Notes: generated by a model from the sequence alone, not told the origin. A stretch of DNA of 64,000 bases from Candidatus Planktophila sp. (GCA_021741905.1 JAIOWZ010000001.1:78244-142243); one strand, 5' to 3'. Shown: positions 8,846 to 17,852, counted from the stretch's first letter. Numbers and translations are program-made.

Positions 8846-9750
8846 TGCGGATCGGAGTAGCCGCTACTCCGGATGTAGCAATACCAACCTTAGATTGGTT
8901 ATTACAGTCCGAACATGAAATTTCCTTGATCATTACTCAGCCTGATCGTCCAGCTGGACGTGGTCGTTTACTTCAACAGTCGGTCGTGGGCCAGTGGGCC
9001 GAAAGTCATCAGATTCCTGTTTTGAAGCCAGAAAATTCAACTGAATTAATTGGCGAGATCGAAGGATTAGATCTCGTGCTCACAATTGGTTACGGTGTTT
9101 TGCTTCCTGAAGCGATCTTGGCTTTGCCCAAGCGCGGTTTTCTCAACCTCCATTTTTCTCTGTTGCCTGCTTATAGAGGAGCAGCCCCTGCACAAAGAGC
9201 ACTGCGCAATGGAGAAACAGTTACCGGTGTATCTGTCTTCCAATTAGATAAAGGCATGGACACAGGTCCGATATTTACTCAGGAATCGCTTCACATCGAC
9301 CCTTCATGGAGAAGTTTTGAATTGCTAGAACATTTGGCAGTACTCGGTCCTGAAGTTGTGAAGCGCTCCTTTGCAATGATCGAGAGTGGACAATCCCCTT
9401 ACGAACAAGTTGGCACTGCATCAATAGCTCCGAAAATTAGCAAGGCCGAGGCAAAAATAGATTTCAGGCTAGATGCCTCACAAATATCTGACGCCATTCG
9501 CGCATTCACATATGAGCCGGGTGCGTGGACAATCTGGAAAGGTGAACCATTTAAGGTATGTGCCGCCGAGATTTCAGATGCAGTTGTTGGCAACCCAGGT
9601 GAGGTCTTTGTTAGAGATAAATCTGTCTATGTTGTAACTGGTTCGGCCTCGCTAGAGCTCTTGAAAGTCATTCCTGCTGGTAAGAAAGAGATGGAAGCTA
9701 TTGATTGGGCTCGTGGGGCTCGTTTGACCGGTGGTGAATTTTTTGGTTGA
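8845..9750 (+). CDS. fmt: Methionyl-tRNA formyltransferase
   Basis: Transfers a formyl group from 10-formyl-tetrahydrofolate to initiator Met-tRNA. The catalytic region is clear: the N-H-D type core appears as 'LNLHFSLLPAYRGAAPAQRA' followed by 'TGVSVFQLDKGMDTGPI'. The C-terminal OB-fold that binds tRNA follows from about residue 205. 301 residues is typical. The start shares one base with the def stop; the end overlaps the presumed rsmB start, so translation is probably coupled. Confidence 0.94.
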   Translation: MRIGVAATPDVAIPTLDWLLQSEHEISLIITQPDRPAGRGRLLQQSVVGQWAESHQIPVLKPENSTELIGEIEGLDLVLTIGYGVLLPEAILALPKRGFLNLHFSLLPAYRGAAPAQRALRNGETVTGVSVFQLDKGMDTGPIFTQESLHIDPSWRSFELLEHLAVLGPEVVKRSFAMIESGQSPYEQVGTASIAPKISKAEAKIDFRLDASQISDAIRAFTYEPGAWTIWKGEPFKVCAAEISDAVVGNPGEVFVRDKSVYVVTGSASLELLKVIPAGKKEMEAIDWARGARLTGGEFFG

Positions 9751-11098
9751 GGCTCGCCGTAATACTTTTAAATCACCCAAACCAGATGCTGCCCGTTTGC
9801 TGGCTTTTGATCTGCTGACAGAAGTTAATCGCAACGAGGGTTATTCCAATTTATTGCTGCCTCAGGCGTTGAATGCGAGCAAGCTCGAAGATCGAGACCG
9901 TTCTTTAGTAACAGAGCTTTTATACGGAACCATCCGCATGCAAGGAAAGCATGATTGGGTGCTCTCGCAAATCAGTGACAGACCTTGGAGTGAGGTTGAT
10001 CCTGGGATTGTCGATATCTGTCGGCTCGGCGTTCACCAAATTCACGAGATGAGAATTCCAGATCACGCGGCGGTGGCTGCAACGGTAGAGGTCGCACGAA
10101 AGAGGATTGGTGAGTCTAAGGCTAGTTTTGTCAATGCCTTATTGCGCAGCGTTACTCGCAAATCTTTTGAAGAGTGGTTCCTACCCCTGGGCTTGGTCGT
10201 AGATAACGTTAAACGCTTTGCCATTGCGTATTCGCATCCGGAGTGGATTGTATCTGCTTATTATGATCTTTTAAAGGATTGGAATGATGTTGAGGCAGCA
10301 TTGAAGATAAATAATGAAGCCGCAACACCAACTTTAGTGTCCTGGCCTGGTTTTTCCACACAACAGGATCTCTTAGAAATCGGGGGAGAACCCACGGAAT
10401 TTTCTCCTTACGGTGCACATTGGAAAGGAAATCCTGGTGCGCTAGATTTGATTAAGGCTAGAAAAATTGGTGTGCAGGATGAAGGTTCACAGCTTGTAGC
10501 TGAGGTGTTTTCAAAGGTAGCAGGTGGAAAAAGTTGGCTAGATCTTTGTGCTGGGCCGGGTGGGAAAGCAGCGTTGCTATCTAGCATTGCACGGCAGCGA
10601 GGAATTGTCTTCACGGCCAATGAAATCTCTAGCGCGCGAGCTGAATTGGTAAAACAAGTTGTGCACGGTGATCGGATATTGGTTTCTGACGGACGTGAAA
10701 TCGGATCATCGCCTGAGAAATTTGATGGAATCTTGATTGATGCACCGTGTACGGGATTGGGAGCTTTGCGTCGCAGACCTGAGGTTCGCTGGCGCCGCAC
10801 GCTGCAGGATTTGCGTGCGCTGACTCAGTTGCAACGCGAATTAGTAGATTCTGCAATTCAAGCACTTAACCCTGGTGGGGTACTCGGGTATGCCACATGT
10901 TCGCCACACCTTGCTGAAACAAGCATTCAAATCGTCGACATCAAAAAGAAGCATCCCGATCTACAGCAGATTGCAGTTGATGAATTTCTTCCTCTGTCTC
11001 TGCGTGAAGCCACTCGCGACGGTGCAATGTCCTTATGGACTCACAAACACGGCACTGATGCGATGTATCTTGCACTTTTCCGCAAAAAGATTGGTTAG
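9731..11098 (+). CDS. rsmB: 16S rRNA (cytosine-967-C5)-methyltransferase
   Basis: An RsmB/Fmu/NOP2-type enzyme of up to 455 residues. The N-terminal NusB-like RNA-binding domain begins 'AARLLAFDLLTEVNRNEGYS'. The SAM-binding motif 'WLDLCAGPGGKAALL' and the catalytic cysteine motifs 'IDAPCTGLGALRRRPEVRWR' and 'YATCSPH' are all present. The start is uncertain: GTG codons at 9731 and 9734 and a TTG at 9743 are in frame, all overlapping the end of fmt. Same order (fmt, rsmB, rpe) as in mycobacteria. Confidence 0.92.
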   Translation: MVNFLVEARRNTFKSPKPDAARLLAFDLLTEVNRNEGYSNLLLPQALNASKLEDRDRSLVTELLYGTIRMQGKHDWVLSQISDRPWSEVDPGIVDICRLGVHQIHEMRIPDHAAVAATVEVARKRIGESKASFVNALLRSVTRKSFEEWFLPLGLVVDNVKRFAIAYSHPEWIVSAYYDLLKDWNDVEAALKINNEAATPTLVSWPGFSTQQDLLEIGGEPTEFSPYGAHWKGNPGALDLIKARKIGVQDEGSQLVAEVFSKVAGGKSWLDLCAGPGGKAALLSSIARQRGIVFTANEISSARAELVKQVVHGDRILVSDGREIGSSPEKFDGILIDAPCTGLGALRRRPEVRWRRTLQDLRALTQLQRELVDSAIQALNPGGVLGYATCSPHLAETSIQIVDIKKKHPDLQQIAVDEFLPLSLREATRDGAMSLWTHKHGTDAMYLALFRKKIG

Positions 11099-11107
11099 AA
11101 TTTGGCT

Positions 11108-11776
11108 ATGAACCGTGAAATACGGATTACTCCGAGTATTTTGAACGCCGATTTTTCGCGATTGGATGAAGAGATTAAGCGGATTGCAGCTGTCTCTGAC
11201 CTTCTGCACCTAGATGTAATGGATGAAGTTTTCGTACCGAATTTTACCTTTGACTTTGAAGCGGCATCCGCAATAATCAAATCTTCAGTTTTAGCGGTAG
11301 ATGCACACCTTATGGTTGCCGATGTGGATGAGATTGCTGTTCAATACGCCGAAATAGGTTGTGCATCTGTGACGATTCATGCTGAGGCAACAGCCAATAT
11401 CCCCGAAACTTTGAAGAATATTCGCAAAGCTGGTGCACGATCTAGTCTGGGCATTAAGCCGAATACAGATATTTCTGATTATGAGTCCCTGATTGATGAT
11501 GTGGATATGTTTTTGATTATGACAGTTGAACCAGGCTTCGGCGGGCAAAGCTTCATGGAATCAATGATGGACAAGGTCCGTCGAACGAGAGAGATAATAG
11601 GAAACCGACCAATCTGGCTTCAGGTAGACGGTGGGATATCTATGAAAACCATTGAGATGGCGTTGGATGCTGGTGCCGATACATTCGTAGTGGGCAGTGC
11701 GGTCTTTAATTCTCCCGATCCAGCGGCGATGGTGGTCTCATTGCGTGAGTTCGCAACTGCACGCGGGAGTAAGTAA
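11108..11776 (+). CDS. rpe: Ribulose-phosphate 3-epimerase
   Basis: Interconverts ribulose-5-phosphate and xylulose-5-phosphate in the pentose phosphate pathway. A 222-residue TIM barrel with 'ITPSILNADFSRL', the metal-binding 'HLDVMD' and 'DAHLMV', 'MTVEPGFGGQSFM' and the phosphate loop 'VDGGIS...GADTFVVGSAVF'. I chose the ATG at 11108 rather than the in-frame TTG at 11102; the gap to rsmB is then nine bases. The product feeds ribose phosphate to nucleotide and histidine synthesis next door. Confidence 0.93.
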   Translation: MNREIRITPSILNADFSRLDEEIKRIAAVSDLLHLDVMDEVFVPNFTFDFEAASAIIKSSVLAVDAHLMVADVDEIAVQYAEIGCASVTIHAEATANIPETLKNIRKAGARSSLGIKPNTDISDYESLIDDVDMFLIMTVEPGFGGQSFMESMMDKVRRTREIIGNRPIWLQVDGGISMKTIEMALDAGADTFVVGSAVFNSPDPAAMVVSLREFATARGSK

Positions 11777-11784
11777 GTTTCTAG

Positions 11785-11790
11785 TAAACT
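11785..11790 (+). promoter_or_regulatory. -10 element of a probable leaderless promoter for hisE-hisG
   Basis: TAAACT followed by CTGGGC and the hisE ATG at 11797. No ribosome binding site precedes hisE, in contrast to hisG, which has a clear one. Confidence 0.6.
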
Positions 11791-11796
11791 CTGGGC

Positions 11797-12060
11797 ATGA
11801 AAACCTTTGAAACTTTGTGGTCGGAATTGAGCGAAAAGGCTTTAACTCGTCCGGAAGGTTCAGGCACAGTTGATGCTCTGGGTGCAGGTATTCACAGTAT
11901 TGGTAAGAAGATCCTTGAAGAAGCGGGCGAGGTGTGGCTCGCTGCCGAGCATGAATCCGATGAAGCACTGGCTCAAGAGATTAGTCAGCTGATATACCAC
12001 GTGCAAACATTGATGCTAGCTCGTGGACTATCAATCAATGATGTATATAAGTTTCTTTAG
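11797..12060 (+). CDS. hisE: Phosphoribosyl-ATP diphosphatase
   Basis: Second step of histidine synthesis: hydrolyses phosphoribosyl-ATP to phosphoribosyl-AMP. The 87-residue protein has the all-alpha MazG-like fold with the metal-binding '[19 protein letters not shown]' stretch. It is the stand-alone form, not fused to HisI. hisG follows nine bases later, giving the first two pathway steps as a pair. In mycobacteria hisE and hisG are also a separate pair away from the main his operon. Confidence 0.94.
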   Translation: MKTFETLWSELSEKALTRPEGSGTVDALGAGIHSIGKKILEEAGEVWLAAEHESDEALAQEISQLIYHVQTLMLARGLSINDVYKFL

Positions 12061-12069
12061 GAGAAATCA

Positions 12070-12915
12070 ATGTTGCGAATAGCAGTACCCAACAAGGGTT
12101 CATTAGCTGAAAGTTCAATGCTGATCTTAAAAGAAGCTGGATATCGCCAGCGGACAGATAGTCGCGATCTTGTACTCATAGACAGTGACAACGGCGTTGA
12201 GTTCTATTACTTACGTCCTCGCGATATTGCTGTTTATGTGGGTTCTGGTGAATTAGAAGCAGGCATTACCGGGCGAGACCTTCTAATTGACTCTGGCGCA
12301 GATGCCGATGAAATATTGTCCTTAGATTTTGGCAGTTCTACCTTTCGTTTTGCAGCACCGGGTGACAAAGATTGGTCGCTACAAGATATTTCTGGCAAGC
12401 GCGTAGCAACTGCTTATCCTGGTTTAGTTGAACATAGCCTGGCAGCACTTGGAATTAAAGCGCAGATCGTGCGACTAGATGGGGCGGTCGAAAGCAGTGT
12501 TCGGTTGGGCGTGGCCGATGTGATTGCTGATGTAGTAAGTACTGGAAATACATTGCGTCAGGCAGGGTTAAAAATATTTGGGGAACCGATCCTGACAAGT
12601 GAAGCAGTCGTAATCAAGCGCAAAAATACCCCGATACCTGCTGAGTTAGAAATTCTTATCCGCCGTTTACAAGGTGTCGTTACTGCTCGACGTTATGTTT
12701 TGCTCGATTACGATATTCCTAAGAATCTGGTTGATAAAGCCTGTGCGATAACACCTGGCTTAGAGTCTCCTACAATTTCTCCACTACAGAAGCAGGACTG
12801 GGTCGCTGTGCGTGCCATGGTTTTGCGAAAGGAAACCAATCAAGTCATGGATGAATTGTGGGCACTTGGAGCAAGAGGAATTTTAGTGACAGATATTCAC
12901 GCTTGCCGTTTGTAG
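12070..12915 (+). CDS. hisG: ATP phosphoribosyltransferase, long form
   Basis: First committed step of histidine synthesis: ATP + PRPP to phosphoribosyl-ATP. 281 residues indicates the long form with a C-terminal regulatory domain that binds histidine (from about residue 205: '[14 protein letters not shown]' onward), so no HisZ partner is needed. The N-terminal catalytic part begins '[16 protein letters not shown]', and a PRPP-binding loop is at '[20 protein letters not shown]'. A good ribosome binding site (AGGAG) precedes the ATG. Its end is two bases from the convergent serB end, with no visible terminator. Confidence 0.94.
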   Translation: MLRIAVPNKGSLAESSMLILKEAGYRQRTDSRDLVLIDSDNGVEFYYLRPRDIAVYVGSGELEAGITGRDLLIDSGADADEILSLDFGSSTFRFAAPGDKDWSLQDISGKRVATAYPGLVEHSLAALGIKAQIVRLDGAVESSVRLGVADVIADVVSTGNTLRQAGLKIFGEPILTSEAVVIKRKNTPIPAELEILIRRLQGVVTARRYVLLDYDIPKNLVDKACAITPGLESPTISPLQKQDWVAVRAMVLRKETNQVMDELWALGARGILVTDIHACRL

Positions 12916-12917
12916 TT

Positions 12918-13559
12918 TTACGCCAAGCCAATTAACTTTACAACCGACCGTAAAGAGGGCTCGTTGATCGCAAAATCTGCAGCTTGAACAACTATGGGTT
13001 TGGCATTGAATGCAATACTCAATCCAGACAACGCCATCATGTCTAGATCATTTGCACCATCACCGATAGCCACCGTATTTTCGACTTCGACTCCACAGGC
13101 TTTTGCAAATTCAAGGAGTGCTGCACCTTTTGCGGCTCGGTCGATAATTGGTCCCACCAGTTCTCCTGTTAAGACACCACCTACGATTTCTAAAGTGTTT
13201 GCTTTGTAATGTCTAATCGTTAAAGACTCGATCATTGGCGCGATGATGTTAATGAAACCACCCGAAACAAGAGCGACGCAATGTCCTTTGTCGTCGAGCG
13301 TATTGACCAGGTCGCGCGCCCCATCGGTGAGTGTAATTTCGTTTTGAACCGCAGTGATGGCCGATTCGGACAACCCCTTAAGCAGTCTCACACGGGTACG
13401 CAAACTCTGCTCAAAATCTAGTTCTCCACACATCGCCGATTCAGTAATGGCAGAAACTTGATCTAACACACCAGCTTTAGCCGCTAGAAGTTCGATCGCT
13501 TCTTGTTGAATAAAGGTTGAGTCAACATCTAGTTGCACAAGTCGTTTTGCAAAGTCCAT
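12918..13559 (-). CDS. serB: Phosphoserine phosphatase, catalytic (HAD) part only
   Basis: Dephosphorylates phosphoserine to serine. From the ATG at 13559 the protein is 213 residues. HAD motif I is 'LVQLDVDSTFIQQE' (nucleophile and acid Asp), motif II is in 'VALVSGGF', and motif IV is 'VAIGDGANDLDMM'. In most actinobacteria SerB carries N-terminal ACT domains in the same chain; here the ACT part is a separate upstream gene in another frame, ending four bases before this ATG. An in-frame start at 13601 would overlap that gene. Probably a working two-gene arrangement, but a frameshift cannot be ruled out from one sequence. Confidence 0.88.
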   Translation of the reverse strand: MDFAKRLVQLDVDSTFIQQEAIELLAAKAGVLDQVSAITESAMCGELDFEQSLRTRVRLLKGLSESAITAVQNEITLTDGARDLVNTLDDKGHCVALVSGGFINIIAPMIESLTIRHYKANTLEIVGGVLTGELVGPIIDRAAKGAALLEFAKACGVEVENTVAIGDGANDLDMMALSGLSIAFNAKPIVVQAADFAINEPSLRSVVKLIGLA

Positions 13560-13563
13560 GTAT

Positions 13564-14085
13564 TTAACGAGCTCCCACGGAAATTGTAGTTTGATTGTCA
13601 AAGACGAGGGAGTTGATTGCTGATTCGATCTCCTTTACAGATGCGCCAGAGACAATCATCTCAATCGATACTGGATTGTCAGAAGTTCGAGAAAAGCTCT
13701 GGATATTTGCACCAGCGTTAGTAATCAATTGTGTGGTCAGCGCAAGATCTCGTGGGTGTAGTTTCGGAGCACTAATGATCAAGTGAACTAAACCCTGTGG
13801 CATCGTTGCAAGATTGGTCTTACCAAAGAGAGTGGCAATGTCTACATCCAAAGCCTCAGCGCAGGAAGCAAGATCTTCTTCGATAGCGCTCTGATGAGCT
13901 GGATTTGCACCAATCAGCACGGTCAAAATCAGTCGATTGCTAATAATAACCTGTTCGATATCTATGACATGCACAGCGAAAGGAGCGAGAGTTTCAAAAA
14001 GTGAAGATGCAATACCCGGTGTGTCAACGCCTGTTAAAAGGATAAGGCCTGTGAACTGCTCTGATTGCGCGCTATTTTCTGTCAT
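13564..14085 (-). CDS. Tandem ACT-domain protein, detached regulatory part of SerB
   Basis: 173 residues that fit two ACT domains: about 10-85 ('FTGLILLTGVDTPGIASSLF') and about 93-170 ('LVHLIISAPKLHPRDLALTT'). ACT domains bind amino acids. It ends 'TTISVGAR' and a stop, four bases before the serB start, in a different frame. The order ACT-ACT-HAD is exactly that of single-chain SerB2-type enzymes, so this is most simply the regulatory half split off. It may form a complex with SerB to give serine feedback; that is inference. Confidence 0.8.
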   Translation of the reverse strand: MTENSAQSEQFTGLILLTGVDTPGIASSLFETLAPFAVHVIDIEQVIISNRLILTVLIGANPAHQSAIEEDLASCAEALDVDIATLFGKTNLATMPQGLVHLIISAPKLHPRDLALTTQLITNAGANIQSFSRTSDNPVSIEMIVSGASVKEIESAINSLVFDNQTTISVGAR

Positions 14086-14171
14086 AAGAAGGAAAGGTTA
14101 TCGTGAATCAATGCCTCTAATGGCGAGGCTTTAACCCCGGTTGCCTCGTGGAGCCACTATCTTTTGCATCT

Positions 14172-14960
14172 ATGAGTACCACCGTTTTAAGCCTCAATGA
14201 TGTCTCGGTTCGCAGGGGCGAAAGAGTCATTTTGGGTCCACTTAACTTTGCGATTACCCAGGGGGAGCGATGGGTTGTTTTAGGTCCAAACGGTGCGGGC
14301 AAATCTACTCTTCTTCAGATACTTGCAACCAAAATCTTTCCTACCCAAGGTGTGGTACGAGTTTTAGATAAACAAATGGGCACGGTGGATCTTTTCGAAT
14401 TAAGAACTCGTATTGGTCTCTGTGGTTCTGTGATTGCTGAAGATATTCCTTATGACGAAACAGTAAAAGATGTTGTTCTCACCGCCGCATATGCAATTTT
14501 GGGGAGATGGAATGAAGATTACGACCTCTGGGATGAGTCCCGAGCGATGGCTTTGCTGACAACATTTGGTGTAAGAGAACTTGGCGAGCGGATTTACGGA
14601 ACGCTGAGCGAAGGTGAAAAGAAACGGGTTCAGATTTCTCGCGCACTTATGACAGATCCCGAACTTCTATTACTTGATGAGCCGGCGGCTGGTTTGGACC
14701 TTGGTGGCCGTGAGGATCTCTTGCGACGATTTGCGAATTTTTCAGCAGATCCGGCAGCTCCTGCAACGATTTTGGTAACTCACCATATTGAGGAGATTCC
14801 GGTAGGCACAACACACGCACTATTACTTAAGGACGGTCTGATTGCCATTTCTGGTCCTATCGATCAGGTCTTAACATCTGAGCACGTTTCGGCAGTTTTT
14901 GGAACTGCAATCACCGTCACACCAGAGTCTGGTCGTTACTTTGCCCGCGCATCTATTTGA
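14172..14960 (+). CDS. ABC transporter ATP-binding protein without an adjacent permease
   Basis: 262 residues from the ATG at 14172. Walker A is 'GPNGAGKSTLL', the signature is 'LSEGEKKRVQISRAL', Walker B is 'LLLLDEPAAGLDL', and the H-loop histidine is in 'LVTHHIEEIP'. A similar stand-alone ATPase (YlmA-like) occurs in many bacteria; the transported substrate is not known. No membrane partner lies nearby: upstream is the divergent serB pair and downstream is ung. A TATCTT element eight bases before the ATG may be its -10. The ung reading frame starts inside its 3' end. Confidence 0.85.
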   Translation: MSTTVLSLNDVSVRRGERVILGPLNFAITQGERWVVLGPNGAGKSTLLQILATKIFPTQGVVRVLDKQMGTVDLFELRTRIGLCGSVIAEDIPYDETVKDVVLTAAYAILGRWNEDYDLWDESRAMALLTTFGVRELGERIYGTLSEGEKKRVQISRALMTDPELLLLDEPAAGLDLGGREDLLRRFANFSADPAAPATILVTHHIEEIPVGTTHALLLKDGLIAISGPIDQVLTSEHVSAVFGTAITVTPESGRYFARASI

Positions 14961-15582
14961 TCAACTGCACCCTGACTGGAAAGAGATTTTGCAACCTCAC
15001 GAGAGTGCAATAGCGAAGATTGAAGCACGACTTTTAGGTGCGGACAGCACGCCAGATTTTCCTAGAATTTTTAGATCGTTAACGAGGTCAATTAAATCAA
15101 CGAGAGTAGTAATTTTTGGACAGGATCCATACCCAACTCAGGGTCATGCACACGGCTTAGCATTTTCCGTAGAGAATTCGGTTGCACCACTGCCACCATC
15201 ACTGAGAAACATATTTACAGAGTTGTCGGATGATTGTGGAATCAACAGGAAACAAGGAGATCTATCTGATTGGTTTGATCAAGGCGTAATGCTTCTTAAT
15301 CGTGTTTTAACTACTCAAGCTGGGTCGTCACTTGCGCACTCTGATATCGGATGGCAAGAGATAACAGATGCCGTTGCGCAAGAGTTGGGTAAGCACGAGG
15401 TTGTTGCGATCTTGTGGGGTAAAAATGCAGGAGAGTTAGCTCCATATTTCTCACCTGAATGGCGTATTGAATCTGTTCATCCAAGTCCGCTGTCTGCATA
15501 TCGAGGTTTTTTTGGCTCAAAACCGTTTTCGAAGTGCAATGCGATCCTTGCGAGAAACAAATTGGAAATGATTTCTTGGTAA
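14941..15582 (+). CDS. ung: Uracil-DNA glycosylase, family 1
   Basis: Removes uracil from DNA. Catalytic water-activating motif 'GQDPYPTQGHAHGLAFS' is followed by 'PPSLRNIFTEL', 'LLNRVLTTQ' and the leucine-loop region 'HPSPLSAYRGFFGSKPFS' with the essential histidine. No ATG exists near the 5' end. A TTG at 14941 gives 213 residues beginning 'PAHLFDQLHPDW', close to usual starts; a TTG at 14899 would add 14 residues and a longer overlap with the ABC gene. A strong terminator begins at the stop codon. Confidence 0.92.
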   Translation: MPAHLFDQLHPDWKEILQPHESAIAKIEARLLGADSTPDFPRIFRSLTRSIKSTRVVIFGQDPYPTQGHAHGLAFSVENSVAPLPPSLRNIFTELSDDCGINRKQGDLSDWFDQGVMLLNRVLTTQAGSSLAHSDIGWQEITDAVAQELGKHEVVAILWGKNAGELAPYFSPEWRIESVHPSPLSAYRGFFGSKPFSKCNAILARNKLEMISW

Positions 15583-15620
15583 AGAGAAAGGCCCCCGGTA
15601 AACCGAGGGCCTTTCTCTTT
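15581..15620. terminator. Bidirectional intrinsic terminator between ung and the purine permease
   Basis: A long hairpin: the left arm AAAGAGAAAGGCCC plus CGG pairs with CCG plus GGGCCTTTCTCTTT, with one C/A mismatch and a TAAA loop. A-rich and T-rich flanks on both sides let it stop ung (+) and the convergent permease (-). Confidence 0.9.
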
Positions 15621-15629
15621 ATTTACTTT

Positions 15630-17078
15630 CTATCCAACCCAAATGTTTATGGGTGATGAGAGGAAGTAGACCACGAACAGTCCAGCCACGACTAGCATCA
15701 AAGGATGTAATTCTTTTCTGCGCCCCTGTGCGAGTCTGATCACTACGTGTGTGATAAATCCAGCTCCTATTCCCACAGAGATGTTGTAAGTAAATGGCAT
15801 CAATATGATTGTTAGGAAGGCAGGTACTGCGATACCCATGTCATCCCAATCGATGTTCTTGATCTGAGACATCATCAAGAACCCGACAATAATAAGCGCT
15901 GGGGTAGCAGCCTCGTAAGGGATGATATTTACAATCGGCGAAAGAACTGTGGTCAGAAGGAAGAGAACTCCTGTGATTACAGAGGCTAAGCCTGTGCGTG
16001 CACCTTCACCAACACCCGAAGCCGATTCGATGTATGAAGTATTTGATGAAACACCTGCTGCGCCACCTGCTGCGGCCGCTACAGAATCAACTAACAGAAT
16101 TCGGTTTGCATTCGGGACGTTTCCATCCTTATCGGTCAAACCGGCTTCATGACCAATCGCAGTCATCGTTCCCATTGTGTCGAAGAAATCAGCAAGGAGA
16201 AGTGTGAAAACGAGCAGAGCGGCTGCGATGAATCCAATCTTTGAAAAAGAACCAAAAAGATTAAACTGGCCCAAGAGATCAAAGTCTGGAGTTGCCACGA
16301 CTTTTTCAGGAACGGCAGGAATATTTAATCCCCAGCCCTTTGGATTAACAAAGTCTTTTCCATCTGCTGTGAACGCACCTGGGATGTAGTTGGTTCCTAC
16401 TTTAAATGCACTCTCGATAATGATAGATAAAATAGTGGCCACTGAGATTCCAATGAGGATTGCGCCCTTAACTTTCTTTACCATCAGGATGACCATCAAG
16501 AAGAAGCCAACGATAAATACGATAATTGGCCAGCCAATTAGGGAGGTTCCGTTGCCAAGTGTTACCGGGACCGGGCCAACTCCAGTTCGACGCACAAAAC
16601 CAGCATCGACTAAGCCGATGAGAGCGATGAATAGTCCGATACCAACTGAGATCGCGACCTTAATTTGAGGGGGAACAGCTTTGAATACGGCTGTTCTAAA
16701 GCCCGTGAGAACAAGTACGAGGATGATAAGGCCCTCTAATACGACCAAGCCCATCGCATCTGCCCAAGTCATCTGGGAAGCGATTCCATATGCGACAAAT
16801 GTGTTGAGTCCTAGGCCCGTTGCAATAGCGAGGGGATAGTTTGCGACAACTCCCATGAGAATGGTCAATACTCCTGCAACTAGCGCCGTAGCCGCTGCGA
16901 TCTTTGCCATGTGGTTGTCACCGCCAAGGAAGTTTCCGTCGACATCTTTGGCACCGCCAAGAATTATCGGATTGAGCACGACGATGTAAGCCATTGTGAA
17001 AAATGTTACGACCCCACCTCGGACTTCTCGACCTATCGTGGAACCACGTTCTGAGATTTTAAAATACGAATCCAGCAT
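15630..17078 (-). CDS. AzgA/PbuG-type purine permease (NCS2)
   Basis: A 482-residue membrane protein with about 12-14 hydrophobic segments. The N-terminal 'REVRGGVVTFFTMAYIVVLN' and 'GLGLNTFVAYG' are characteristic of the AzgA (COG2252) branch that imports adenine, guanine or hypoxanthine by proton symport. The central 'DFFDTMGTMTAIG' and 'SYIESASGVGEGARTGLAS' loops match NCS2 substrate-site regions. Start chosen at 17078, where AAAGG lies 7-8 bases upstream; a longer frame to 17144 would run over a structured leader. Imported bases would be salvaged by Apt, which is in the window. Confidence 0.9.
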   Translation of the reverse strand: MLDSYFKISERGSTIGREVRGGVVTFFTMAYIVVLNPIILGGAKDVDGNFLGGDNHMAKIAAATALVAGVLTILMGVVANYPLAIATGLGLNTFVAYGIASQMTWADAMGLVVLEGLIILVLVLTGFRTAVFKAVPPQIKVAISVGIGLFIALIGLVDAGFVRRTGVGPVPVTLGNGTSLIGWPIIVFIVGFFLMVILMVKKVKGAILIGISVATILSIIIESAFKVGTNYIPGAFTADGKDFVNPKGWGLNIPAVPEKVVATPDFDLLGQFNLFGSFSKIGFIAAALLVFTLLLADFFDTMGTMTAIGHEAGLTDKDGNVPNANRILLVDSVAAAAGGAAGVSSNTSYIESASGVGEGARTGLASVITGVLFLLTTVLSPIVNIIPYEAATPALIIVGFLMMSQIKNIDWDDMGIAVPAFLTIILMPFTYNISVGIGAGFITHVVIRLAQGRRKELHPLMLVVAGLFVVYFLSSPINIWVG

Positions 17079-17103
17079 GATTTGAGCCTTTCTGATTTTG
17101 TTA

Positions 17104-17148
17104 ACGGGGGTGTTTGCGACCCCGTGTGCTGAAAGGGTGCACAACCCT
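17104..17148 (-). promoter_or_regulatory. Structured leader upstream of the purine permease (candidate)
   Basis: On the minus strand the leader carries a hairpin AGGGT-TGTGC-ACCCT (17148 to 17134) and then a hairpin ACGGGG...CCCCGT (17125 to 17104). The first loop, TGTGC, is complementary to GCACA just after the hairpin (17129-17125), so a small pseudoknot is possible. It ends about 25 bases before the start codon. It matches no riboswitch class I can name; function is a guess. Confidence 0.35.
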
Positions 17149-17172
17149 GGGAAGATGAGTTGAGCCTACGCC

Positions 17173-17838
17173 CTATGACTTGGTAACTCTTGAAACGACT
17201 CCCAGAGAAATAGCGATTGATTGCCCGATCAAGAGGGCGAACATGAGCGTGCCTAGCCCAACGGTTCCTCCTAGGAGCCAACCAGCCACCAAAACGGTGC
17301 CTTCGATACCCAACCGAACTCGACCAATTCGAACACCTGTTTTCTTGTTCAACGCGGTCATCAACCCGTCTCGTGGCCCAGGACCTAAGCCGCAAGTTAT
17401 ATACAAACTTGATCCTATCCCGACCATCGCGATTCCAATGAGACAGTAAATGATTCCCAAGAGATATGAATCTTGTACCGGAAATACCGTGACGCCGACC
17501 TGAATAGCAATTGCGATCAACGCAATATTCGACAAGGTCCCGAAACCAGGTTTTTCTTTCATGGGAATCCAAAGAAGCAGCACCACGGAACTTATTGCAA
17601 AAGTTGACCACCCCATTGTTATATCTAATTTGGCCGCTATCCCTTGAGCTAAAACGGACCACGGGGCATTTCCAATTTCACTTTGAATCAATAATGAATC
17701 GCCGAGACCAAAAACAAACAACCCAAAAAAAAGAACTGCGGTTCGAAGAGGGGAGAGGTCCCATCTAGATGTGGCCGTCCATGGAGTATGAGGCACCGTT
17801 TTATGAGGACGCAGAAACTCTAGAAATGGGTTTGACAT
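17173..17838 (-). CDS. YczE/YitT-like integral membrane protein
   Basis: 221 residues from the ATG at 17838, with five or so hydrophobic segments. The motif 'GIGSSLYITCGLGPGPRDGL' followed by 'LNKKTGVRIGRVRLGIE' is typical of the YczE family (COG2364), whose function is unknown. Start supported by a TATACT element six bases upstream, consistent with a leaderless transcript; the longer frame to 17880 would read through the promoter of the divergent gene. The permease follows about 95 bases downstream on the same strand and could be co-transcribed. Confidence 0.82.
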   Translation of the reverse strand: MSNPFLEFLRPHKTVPHTPWTATSRWDLSPLRTAVLFFGLFVFGLGDSLLIQSEIGNAPWSVLAQGIAAKLDITMGWSTFAISSVVLLLWIPMKEKPGFGTLSNIALIAIAIQVGVTVFPVQDSYLLGIIYCLIGIAMVGIGSSLYITCGLGPGPRDGLMTALNKKTGVRIGRVRLGIEGTVLVAGWLLGGTVGLGTLMFALLIGQSIAISLGVVSRVTKS

Positions 17839-17844
17839 TGCATG

Positions 17845-17852
17845 AGTATAAT
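17845..17852. promoter_or_regulatory. Overlapping divergent -10 elements shared by two leaderless genes
   Basis: The plus strand reads AGTATAAT. TATAAT (17847-17852) is six bases before the DUF554 ATG at 17859. On the minus strand TATACT (17850-17845) is six bases before the YczE-like ATG at 17838. The two elements share four base pairs and the start codons are 20 bases apart. Confidence 0.7.

Noticed and set aside
10408..10800. Long antisense frame within rsmB (and similar ones in pyrD, scpA, der and tyrA)
   Set aside because: Composition and lack of any recognisable domain show these are shadows of the real genes on the other strand.
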